Position numbers and translations under genes: made by a program
The notes under the pieces: generated by a model
Seen by the model: only the letters and a program-made list of their open reading frames with translations
Databases searched by the model: none
Told to the model about the DNA's origin: nothing
Shown here: piece by piece, positions 43,601 through 55,600 of the stretch
Layout of the letters: each line of letters begins with the position of its first letter
How positions within the stretch are numbered: the first letter of the stretch is position 1
Assembly (NCBI GenBank): GCA_946902875.1
Contig: OX336344.1
Coordinates: 16,513,791 to 16,577,790 of the forward strand
DNA: 64,000 nucleotides
Source of the DNA: Nematopogon swammerdamellus
Taxonomy: Eukaryota; Arthropoda; Insecta; Lepidoptera; Adelidae
Reading direction: 5' to 3'

Positions 43601-46600
43601 CGGCATAGGTTTATTAATAGAGTCCCGTACGACGGATACGGAACCCTAAAAACTTAACCCTTATAGCCATCACTTCGTTGTACGTCTGTCTGTCAGTTTG
43701 TCTGTCTGTCAAGACCGTTTTTCTCAAGATCAGATAGAGGTATTAATTTGAAATTATCATATCAATATCAAATACTAAGGTCTAAATTTCCTCGGAGGTG
43801 TAAAAAATCTATGCTTATAAGTCAACGATAATTCAAGATACGGTCATTTATGTCACATATTTTGCTACTGGCGCATCAAATCAAAACCTATAGAGTACTT
43901 CCCGTTAAACTTGGATCATAAAATTTGGTAAGAAGTAAGGTCCCACAGCACAAGGAAAAATGAAAAGGAAGGAAAGGAGAAATCCGAAAATTGTAAACTT
44001 GTAGTTGTATGACAAAAAAAATGATTGTTTACTTTCTGTGTCAAGACCTCTTTTCTCAGGAACAGATCAAGATATCAAATTGAAATTAATATGAAATACT
44101 AAGGTCTGCGACCCCTTTGAGGTGTAGAAAATGCAAGCTTCTAAATCAACTCAATCAAAAGATACGATCATTATGTCAGATTCGATACTCGCAAACTGAC
44201 TCAAATAAAATCAAAACCTATAGGGTACTTTCCGTTAACATAAAATCATGTTTGGTAAAAATCAATTTCTCACAGCACAAGTAAAGGAAAGGAGAAATCC
44301 CAAAATTCTAAATTTGTAGTTATACATATGACATTAAACAAATTTTTTGTTTGTTTTGTGTGTCAAGGCCCTTTTTATTCAGGAACGTGTCAAAATATTA
44401 AATTGAAATTAATATGAAATACTAAGGTCTGCGATCCCTTCGAGGTGTAGAAAATGCAAGCTTCTAAATCAAAACACAATCATAAAATCAAAACATAGGG
44501 CTATTTATCGCAAACTCACTCAAATCAAAACCTACACGGTACTTCCCGTTGACCTAGAGTAATGAAATTTGGCAAGAAGCAAGGTCTCCCAGGACAAGCA
44601 AAGGAAAAATCCAAAAAATTAATTCGTAGTTATATCATATACAAAATATATACAGCGTGTTTCAGTATAGGGTTTCGTTACTTCAACTTAACGTAACGTA
44701 ACCCAACTTCGAAAGGGTTTCATATTTGAAGAGGAAAAGTTCTGAAACTATTTTCCAGATTCCGTCATTTTATATTACTTTTTAGTGAAGATAGTTTCAT
44801 CGAGATTTGGTGGACGGTTAACGTCCGCCTTTATTAAATTAAAATAAAATAACTAACTTACATGCTTAACTAGTAGAATTTAACTGCATGTAGGTAAATT
44901 CCAAGTCTTAAATCTGAATGACATCAAAAGAAAAAAAGGGGACTGGACTAGGTCATTGCACTCCCTAGACCTAGACAAATCTCTCCGCACCACTGTCCAT
45001 CGAGTTTTTATTACAATTTTCAATTATTGTATGAAAAAAAAGTACGGAATTTCGATTTGAGGGATAAGGTCTTTTTTCTTCTAATAATGAGTACCTACTT
45101 TCTATTTCTGAAGTTTCTCAAGCCTATCCTGAAACAGCCTGTATATATTTTATATTTTAACTACAAGAATGCATGCCAGTCGAACCATTGCTGTAGTTTT
45201 TATTTGGGCGTTTCGTGATTTTCCAAAACACAATTATATTTGTACATACATAATACAAATATTGTGTGATGGTATGGGACCCTGGGTGCACGAGTCCAAC
45301 TCGCGATTGGCGGCTTTATATAGATTGAACTGAAAAAAAAAAATATTTTGGGCAAATGATAATTTAAAATTAATTTGAAGGAACTTCACACCTGAAGGCA
45401 AAGAAGGTGATCTACCCTGGCTCAACGGGCTACATCAATGACTATGACAAGAGGACAAACCCCAGTGTGATGGACGAGCACGCTACTGCCGCTATGAGGG
45501 ATTTTCACACCCTTATCCGAGGATCTCTCTAGTAAGATTCATGTACACGTATCGTTAGAATTTATTAGACTCTTAAAGAGTCTACCTCTTTATCAAATGG
45601 TACTTTCAATTGCCTTATCTCAATGAGCGCTTTCTGACTAGAAGGTAACAATCACGGTACGGCAACGGTAAATTCACGACCACGATCAGACCTTGCGCCA
45701 GTGATTTTCTATGGTTTTAGCGACACACAAAACCATTTCATTTTCTACTCCGATATACCCGCTGGTGTTCTACAGGCTGGCGTGTTCTCCTCTACTCTTC
45801 TGAATCAATCCATACAAGTCCATACTATCCATACTATCCATATCCATACATCCATACTAATATTATAAATTCGAAAGTAACTCTGTTGTCTGTCTGTCTG
45901 TCTGTTACCTTTTCATGCCTAAACCGCTCAACAGATTTCGATAAATTATTGCAAGGAGATTAATTGCATCCTGAGGAAGGACATAGGCTACCTTTTCTCT
46001 GAAAAAAACAACCCTTAAGGGGGTGAAAGTTTGTATGGAGAACCCAGCATTTCTCAAGTTAGGGATATGACAATTAATATTTAGGCTTTTGGTATGAAAT
46101 AAAGAATTACGTGTTTCAGCGTTTTTGCTAAATCAACACTTAAATTAGAATAGGGGATGATTCCAAAATTATATTTAAGGATTTTATAAAATTTTGTACG
46201 GAGATGAATTGCGTCCTGAACAAGGATATAGGCTACCTTTTGTCTCAAAACAACCCTTAAGGGGAGGTGAAATTTTGTATAGAAGTATCGTTTTTTTTAA
46301 AGGTAGGATTGAAAATCATAATTCTAGCTACTCATCATAAATAAATAATTGTTTCAGGGTTTTTTGGGTTTCACATTTAAAGGAGTGGGGGGGGGGGGGG
46401 GGGGGGGGAGGACTTTAGGGTGACAGTGGCCTTGTCCTTAGTTACGTTCTTTCGTTACTTAGTTACTTAATTTTTCGAGAGAACGTTTATCGTCTTCCTG
46501 AACGCAGCTCGGCCTTCGGCCTCGCCCTTAATTACTTACTTTCTTAGAGATGATTTATTGTATTCCAGAAAGCAGGTTAGACTAAAGACTAGCCGTCAGT

Positions 46601-49600
46601 TACTTACTTTATTTAAAAGGTTTCGTTACTTTATTTAAATCGTTTACCTAAACGCCGCTCGGCCTTCGGCCTCTCCCATAGTTTATACTTACTTTCACCG
46701 AGAAGGTTTCTAGTCTTCCTGAACGCAGCTTGGCCTTCGGCCTCGCCCTCAGTTATTTACTTTCTTCGAGAAGGTTTATAGTCTTCCTGAACGCAGCTCG
46801 GCCTTCGGCTTCGTCCGTAGTTACTTACTGTCTTCGAGAATGTTTATCGTCTTCCTGAACGCAGCTCGGCCTTCGGCCTCGCCCTTTCTTACTTACTTTC
46901 TTCGAGAAGGTTTATAGTCTTTCTAAACGCAGCTCGGCCTTCCGCCTCGTCCTCAGTTGCTTACTTTCTTCGAGAAGGTTTATGGTCTTCCTGAATGTAG
47001 CTCGGCCTTCAGCCTCGCCCTTAATTACTTTCTTTCTTGGATAAGGTTTATGGTCTCCCTGAACGCAGCTCGGCCTTCGGCCTCGCCCTTAGTTAGGTAC
47101 TTACTTTCCTCGAGAAGGTTTATAGTCTTCCTGAACGCAGCTCGGCCTTCAGCTTCACCCTTAGTTAGGTACTTACTTTCCTCGAGAAGGTTTATAGTCT
47201 TCCTGAACGCAGCTCGGCCTTCGGCCTCGCTCTTAGTTACTTACTTTCTTCAATAAGGTTTATAGTCTTCCTGAACGCAGGTCGGCCTTCGGCCTCGCCT
47301 TCAGTTACTTACTTCCTTCGAGAAGGTTTATATCTTCCTGAACGCAGCTCGGCCTTCGGCCTCGCCCTCAGTTACTTACTTCCTTCGAGAAGGTTTATAG
47401 TCTTCCTGAACGCAGCTCGGACTTCGGCCTCGCCCTTAGTTACTTACTTTCTTAGAGATGGTTTATCGTCTTCCTGAATGCAGCTGGGCCTTCGGCCTCG
47501 CCCTCAGTTACATACTTTATTCGAGAAGGTTTATAGTCTTCCTGAACGCAGCTCGGCCTTCGGCTTCGCCCTTAATTTCTTACTTTTTTCGAGAAGGTTT
47601 ATCGTCTTCCTGAACGCAGCTCGGCCTTCGGCCTCGCCCTTAATTACTTACTTTCTTAGAGATGGTTTATCGTCCTCCTGAACGCAGTTCGGGCTTCGGC
47701 CTCGCCCTAAGTTACTTACTTCCTTCGAGAAGGTTTATATCTTCCTGAACGCAGCTCGGCCTTCGGCCTCGCCCTCAGATACTTACTTCCTTCGAGAAGG
47801 TTTATATCTTCATGAACGCAGCTCGGCCTTCGGCCTCGCCCTCAGTTACTTACTTTCTTCGAGAAGGTTTATAGTCTTCCTGAACGCAGCTCGGCCTTCG
47901 GCCTCGCCCTCAGTTACTTACTTTCTCCGAGAAGGTTTATAGTCTTCCTGAACGCAGCTCGGCCTTCGGCCTCGCCGTCAGTTACTTACTTTCTTCGAGA
48001 AGGTTTATCGTCTTCCTGAACGCAGCTCGGCCTTCGGCCTCGCCCTTAATTACTTATTTTCTTAGAGATGGTTTATCGTCTTCCTGAACGCAGCTCGGCC
48101 TTCGGCCTCGCCCTTAATTACTTACTTTCTTAGAGATGGTTTATCGTCCTCCTGAACGTAGTTCGGGCTTCGGCCTCGCCCTAAGTTACTTACTTCCTTC
48201 GAGAAGGTTTATATCTTCCTGAACGCAGCTCGGCCTTCGGCCTCGCCCTCAGATACTTACTTCCTTCGAGAAGGTTTATATCTTCATGAACGCAGCTCGG
48301 CCTTCGGCCTCGCCCTCAGTTACTTACTTTCTTCGAGAAGGTTTATAGTCTTCCTGAACGCAGCTCGGCCTTCGGCCTCGCCCTCAGTTACTTACTTTCT
48401 CCGAGAAGGTTTATAGTCTTCCTGAACGCAGCTCGGCCTTCGGCCTCGCCGTCAGTTACTTACTTTCTTCGAGAAGGTTTATCGTCTTCCTGAACGCAGC
48501 TCGGCCTTCGGCCTCGCCCTTAATTACTTATTTTCTTAGAGATGGTTTATCGTCTTCCTGAACGCAGCTCGGGCTTCGGCTTCGCCCTCAGTTACTTACT
48601 TCCTTCGAGAAGGTTTATATCTTCCTGAACGCAGCTCGACCTTCGGCCTCGCCCTCAGTTACTTACGTTCTTCGAGAAGGGATATAGTCTTCCTGAACGC
48701 AGCTCGGCCTTCGGCTTCGCCCTTAATTACTTACTTCCTTCGAGAAGGTTTATAATATTCCTGAACGCAGCTTGGCCTTCGGCCTCGCCCTTAATTACTT
48801 ACTTTCTTAGAGATGGTTTATCTTCTTCCTGAACGCAGCTCGGCCTTCGGCCTCGCCCTCAGTTACTTACTTCCTTCGAGAAGGTTTATTTTCTATCTAG
48901 AATGCAGCTGAACCTGAAGCCTCGCCGTTAGTTACTTACTTTAATTGAGAGGGTTTATCGTTTACCTTATCGCAGCTTGGCCTTCGGCCTCGCTCTTAAT
49001 TAATTACTTTCTTAGAGATGGTTTATCGACTTCCTGAGCGCAGCTCGCCCATAGTTACTTACTGTCTTCTTTGAAATACGAATTTCACGCGAGCGGAGCC
49101 GTGGGCTCAGCTAGTTGTTTAATAATTTTGGTTGTACATCAGGTCGGCAATTTGAAAAATAAAAAAAAACTCTTTGTCCTTGTCTTTGAATCTATACATA
49201 TAATAAAATCGTAGAGGTAAGAAAGTCTGTACATTGAATGTATTCGGAAAAAAACTAACCAGGGTGGCTTAAAATGAGATACTGAACATGTTAGAACAGT
49301 TTTTAAAATTTTTGTTTGTTTGTTTGTTTGTCTGTACGCGCATCACGCAAAAACCACTGAACGGAATTAGACGAAACTTTGTATAGTGGCAGTTTATATG
49401 CCGGGTTAACATAATACGTAAAAAAAAATAACAAAAATAAAAAAAAAATTACAATTATAAACATTATTGCGCGTTTAAAATCACGTAGTCCAAAGTGCAT
49501 AATTATATCTTGAGAACTGTCAGCAAATACAATTTGAATAAAATATTCATTCGAAATTTAAAAATAAGTAGATACAACGAAAATGACAGTTCTTCTTTTT

Positions 49601-52600
49601 TATAACTTGAACACAATAGTCTATACATATCTATTCTTTCTATACATATCATAAAATCGTAAATGTAAAAATGTCTATTTGTACGCGCATCTCGCAAAAA
49701 CCACTGAACGGAATTTGACGAAACTTTTTATAGTGACAGTGTATATCCCGGATGAAAATAATAATTAAAAAATCACGTAATCCAAAGTAAAGGTAAAAAT
49801 CTATTTTAAATGTCATGTTGACAACGGAGAACTGTCATCTCGACGTGAGCTGGCCGGTGACAAATTGTTTGATAAATAAAAATAATAATTGAAAGTCGAA
49901 GTTATGTCGCTGTCATTGGTGCAATAAAATTTATATATCTGTTGCCCGCGGTTCGCTCGCGTGAAATTCGTATTTAAAAAAAAAAAAGTAAGTAACTAAA
50001 GGCGGGCCCGAAGGCTGATCTGCGCTCACGTAAACGATATTCTTTCTCGATGAAAGTAACTAAGGGCGAGGCGGAAGGCGGAGCTGAGTTCAGGAAGAAG
50101 AAAAACATTCTTGAAGAAAGTAAGTAACTAAGGGCGAGGCCGAAGGCCGAGCTCTATTCTGGAAGACCATAAACCTTCTCGAAGAAAGTAAGTAACTATG
50201 GGCGAGGCCGCAGGCCGAGCTGCGTTCAGGAAGAAGCTAAACCATCTTGAAGAAAGTAAGTAACTAAGGCGAGGCCGAAGGCCGAGCTACGTTCGGATAA
50301 TTGAAAAACCATCTCGAAGAAAGCAAGTAACTAAGGGCGAGGCCGAAGGCCGAGCTGCGTTCAGGAAGAAGCTAAACCATCTTGAAGAAAGTAAGCAACT
50401 AAGGCGAGGCCGAAGGCCGAGCTACGTTCTGACAAATGATAAACCATCTCGAAGAAAGCAAGTAACTAAGGGCGAGGCCGAAGGCCGAGCTGCGTTCAGG
50501 AAGAAGCTAAACCATCTCGAATAAAGTTAATTAATATTAAGATTGAGTTAATTTAATTTAAATTTTATTATAAAGTCCACGCTTCTAACGGCAAATATAC
50601 CGTGCATCCTAGAACCTCGCGGTTATTCCCGGCTGGATGGAAAGACGCCCGATGCTATCACCTTAGTGCCATGGACTAAGGGTAGTTCTTTGATGTGGGA
50701 CGCCACTTTTGTTCTCACATTGGCTCCAAGTCACGTTAGGACATCTTCAAGAGCGGCTGGCGCGGCCGAGGCTGGGACGGAGAGCCTCAAACGCAGCAAA
50801 TATAGAAATATAATTCAAGATTTCGAATTTGTTGCGTTTGCGGTTGAAACCCTCGGTCCGTGGAGCAGTGAAGCCAAAAGAGGCTTGAGCTGGTTGACGC
50901 AACTGGTGTCCCGTCATCAAGGGCTTATGTACTTCATTCAAAGGGTAAGCCTTGCTATCCAGCGGGGTAATGCCGCAAGTGCTCTAAGAACATTTGAAAA
51001 TGCCCGTTTTGATAGTTATTTTAATGTTTGTTATGTAGGTTTAATTCTTTAGTTATTAGTATTACTTTTTTATTTTTATGAAATAAATAGATTGAGTAAA
51101 CTATATTATATTCTATCGAAGAAAGGAAGTCTATAAGGGCGAGGCCCGAAGGCGGAAGAGGGTTTTTGGTTTACCTGAACGCAGCTCGGCCTTCGGCCTC
51201 ACACTTAGTTCCTTCCTTTCTTCCAGAAGGTTTATCGTCTTCCTGAACGCAGCTCGGCCTTCGGCCTCGCCCTGACTTACTTCCTTTATTTGAGAAAGGT
51301 TTATCGTTTACCTGAAAGCAGCTCGGCCTTCGGCCTCGCCCTTAGTTAGTTACTTTCTTTAAGAAGGTTTATCGATTACCTGAACGCAGCTCGGCCTTCG
51401 GCGTCGCCCTTAGTTACTTACATTCTTCTTTGGAATACGAATTTCACGCGAGCGGAGCCGCGGGCTCAGCTAGTTATACAATAAACAAAAAGTATCTCGT
51501 TATAATGTGTATTCAAGGATTTTAATGAAACTTCTAAACTCTTCCGTTCATCAGCATGCAGAACGAGCGGAGAGTGTTGACAAACGTCCTCCGCCTCAGC
51601 AATAATTTCAATCGCCCAAATGTTTTGGAGAACGGCAGCTCCATGGATAGTTTGTGTCGCGGATCCACAACAGAGTCGGAAAGTGCACGCGACCAATGGT
51701 GGACCTCAGAGCTCACCAAGTTCCTCTTCAGGTAAGCTCAAATAAAACAACAACATTTAAAAAAAATCAAAGTACTAAATATTGTAGCTATCGTCAATTC
51801 GAATTCAACAAGGTCTTATTGCGGGAAGGAGGATTTATCATTATCTCGCGGTTTATAATCTAATTTTGTGTATTCGTGCGATAATGCTATAACTGGCGAA
51901 ACCACAGCAATCATAGGATCATCGCCCTTCCCGCAATTGGCTCTAAGTATGCAGTCCGTTAGTATAGAGGTAATAGTTAAGTTTATAATGTACATATAAT
52001 GTAGCTCATATTTATATGGAATCGAGATAGGAATCTGAGCCTCGCTCGACGCACGTGATTTTGCACGAAAAATTATTATATCTCAGTCAATTTGTCGCGA
52101 TTGATCCCAATTATTTACAACTTTTGTGACCACGCGACGACCGCATAAGGTATTATAATTGAATCTTGAATAAGGGCAGCGTAGTTTATTGTTTATTGTT
52201 TATTGTATAATTTCATCCACAGGTAGGTAACCTACGCTTGGACATGTCGAAAATTCCGCCAGTTCTAAATTCAATGCGAAGAAGAACTGACAAACAAACT
52301 TCGCAAGTCACAATGTTTTGTTAGTACCTTATAAGTATTATATTATAGTAACTTACAAATAATTAACCCATACTGAGACGAAAAAGGGGACTTAAATAAT
52401 GAAATACGGCTCAGAAATATAAATTTATCGTTTATTCCAAAAAACACAATTATACGATGTAAAAAGACAGGGTGTGAGTTATCAGAATCACTTGAGCATC
52501 GTAGGGGTTACGACCGAGCTAATCGATTAGAGCTACAAATCTATCCGAGAACTTAGCTTCGGAGGAGGAGACGAAGGTCTTCGCAGGAGGCCGACCGATG

Positions 52601-55600
52601 CCTCCGACGCGTCGCTCGTTCCCCACCCTCTTCACAATGTCCTGCTTCGGAACAGCCGGACGAGGAGTAAAGCCCAGGTGGCTCGTACCGGCTATGCCGA
52701 GCAGACGATGCAGGCGTCCTCGGACGGAGAACGTAGAAGGGACGTGAAGTCAACGTAGAAACGTGGAAACGGGGAAGTCTACGTGTAAACGTAGAAGTCT
52801 ACGTGGAACGTAGAAGCTGTACACACACACACACAAACACACCCACATTAAATAATGCACACATATCAAGGTGCCCTGTGGATGGGAAGAGAGAAAATAC
52901 ACAGATGGGCGTTATACGTTTTGTGCGTGAAGCGCAACGACAACCGCTAGGCCGGCGGTGTCTCACAGGCGACAGGCAGGGCAGAGCTGAAGAGATTGTA
53001 ATGTTACCCGTAACCCTGGCTGTGGGGACTCCTCTCTCAACGCTAAGATGAACGGCTGCAGGCGTCCGACGGCGGCGGCGGTACAGCGCCGCGGCTCGTT
53101 GACAGTGGCACGGTCGCGAGGGAGACTAGTGTAACTCACGGCGGCAGATCGAGCGCGTTATATTTTAGCTTGTAGCGGAGAATTATTTAACAGAAGAAGT
53201 GAAGTCTTGGTTGACTGAGTTCCGCTTTTACAGGTGACAGCGTGCGTTTGTGGTGTGGCTGCGGAATGAAGTCGGCTAGCACGCAATGACGCGCACTGTA
53301 TGTGGTTACCTGGATCTAAGTGGCTGAAGGCCTGTAACACCATTTGTTGATAATATTGGACCTCTACTAGGGGTCCTCCGATGATGTCTGAATTAATAAG
53401 TAATATAAATACAACCGAGGCGAATGTGAATTCCCGTCTATTTGGGATATATTTCAACCGCCTGGCAACCCATTAGTCAACACCGCGATGTGCGGTGTTG
53501 CCAAATTCAGCAAACAGAAATTCCATACAGACGCTCGCGATCTTTTTCGTTACGTCAAACAATATATAATTTTAGTATGGGCTGACAGCGGAAAGAGATC
53601 GTGGAAATTCACGCTCGGTAAATGATGCTATAATGTGTGCTCGGTTACGTAGTGAGAGTGTAGTACGCCGAGATATGTGTGATTGAATTTTCAGAAATGT
53701 AGGTTGGCAGTAATAATCTTCAAAATAACGGACGTCTCACGTGTAGCGTAGCCTTAGTACGGAGTATTTTCCTCCGTACTAGCAATGTGTCTCTGACACT
53801 TCGGTAAACGCATTTCGACAGTCCGCTATTAAAATTCACTACGTGACAATACTACCGCTCACAAGAGCATTAATATTTACAGCATAAACATGAATACTGA
53901 AGAATCTGACCACACTGCCTATTTAAATTACCTATATCTGGTGTATAGTGCCATCGTCAATTTTGATATTTCATATTATATCAAGTCAAATAAAACAATT
54001 AGTTTACGTTTATTACAAAGAAATGTAATAAGTCATATTAAAAATCAAATGATACAAAGTGTATCGAATTGTCAAAATTTGTTAGTGGGAAAAATAGAAG
54101 TCAGACTGTTAGATAAAATTACGGTCAGTTAATGCATCCTTAATACTGTAATAACTCTTTTCAATTAACATTATTTTAATCCGTCGTTTAAAATTATTGT
54201 CATCTAATTGTTTTATGTTAGGAGACAGTTTATTATAAAAACTAACACTATTACAAATAAAGCTTTTTGTAGTTTTAGCTAATCTATGTCTTATTAGTTG
54301 TACATTATTCTTACCCCGTGTGTCATAGTTATGATTGTCGGAATTGAGAGAGGAATCATGAATGTATTTTCTGGCATAGCATATGTTCTGGTAAACATAT
54401 GCACTTGGTAAAGTCATGATTCCTATCTCTCCGAACGCTGTCCTACAAGTATCTCTAGTTTTCATATTTAGGATGTACCTCAAGGCCCTCTTCTGTAATA
54501 AAAATATTCTATTTGAGTCTGCTGCATTTCCCCAAAACATTAGGCCATATGACAAAATAAGCATGATAAACCGTTTTTGCAGCATGGGTCCCGCCTAGCT
54601 CTTTAATTTTTTTGATAGCATAACATGCGGAACTCAGCTTACCAGCTAAAGAGTTTATGTGGGCTTTCCAAGTAAAACTTTTATCAAATATTACCCCAAG
54701 AAAAGTTAGTTCATTAGCAAGGTTTAATGACAAGTTATCTGCAGTTTTTAATATGCTATCATTGTTATTACGTCTATGAGTCCCAAGAGCAAAGTGCATA
54801 ATATTAGTTTTGTTGACATTTAGCAATAGATTGTTGCACTCAAACCAAGATTTTAGAGATTCTAGTACAGTTAAAAAGGATTCTCTCAGTTTACTTATAT
54901 CATTGTTTTTCAGTACAACTGAGATATCATCTGCAAACATTACCATCTCTATATCGTCTGTTATACAGCTCGAGATGTCGTTAACATATATTAGAAACAA
55001 TAATGGTCCCAGGATAGAACCCTGCGGCACACCCATTGTGATTGATTCTACATTCGATTTTAAGCCATTGACGTCACATATTTGAGCTCTATTTTCTAAA
55101 TATGATTGAAATATACGCAATTCATTGTCTCTTATGCCATAATGTTCCAGCTTCATTAATAATATTTCGTGATTTACACAGTCAAAGGCTTTGGATAGGT
55201 CACAAAAAATGCCATAAGTATGCTGAGAGTCGTCTAGAGAAGTTAATATTGATTTTACCATAGAAGCTATAGCATCACCCGTTGAGAGTCCTTTCCGAAA
55301 TCCAAATTGTTTACAATTTAAAAGTTCATTATCTGTAAGGAACTTAATTAGCCGTTTTTCCAAAAAAATTTCAAAAACCTTACTGAAAACTGGCAATATA
55401 GAAACAGGACGATAGTTCTCAACATTGTTATGGCATCCCTTTTCATACAAAGGTATAACTTTGGCTACTTTTAATGAATCTGGGAATATGCCATTTTCTA
55501 GACAGTCATTTACAATATCTGTTAGCGGGCCGATGACACTTGTTACAGATTTCAATAATACAGGTGATAGACTCCACAGGTCTAGGGAACGTTTAGATTT

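Larger units (their letters stand above)
45860..49126 (+). mobile_element. Interspersed element expanded by an internal satellite
   Basis: It starts ACTAATATTATAAATTCGAA followed by a GTCTGTCTGTCTGTTACCTT segment, and ends CGAGCGGAGCCGTGGGCTCA then GCTAGTT. These ends are typical of a common Lepidoptera non-autonomous repeat. Most of the interior (46440-49065) is a 68-bp satellite. The same 3' end recurs at 49945 (minus) and 51475 (plus). Confidence 0.6.

Noticed and set aside
46957..47681. Repetitive protein-coding frames in the 68-bp satellite
   Set aside because: The unit is not a multiple of three and the frames end at random points; there is no splice or start context.
46440..49065. CRISPR array
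   Set aside because: The units are contiguous 68-bp satellites without unique spacers, in a eukaryotic intron.
52553..53457. Small GC-rich open frames as genes
   Set aside because: They overlap on both strands, show no family motif and lie in an intron of gene B.
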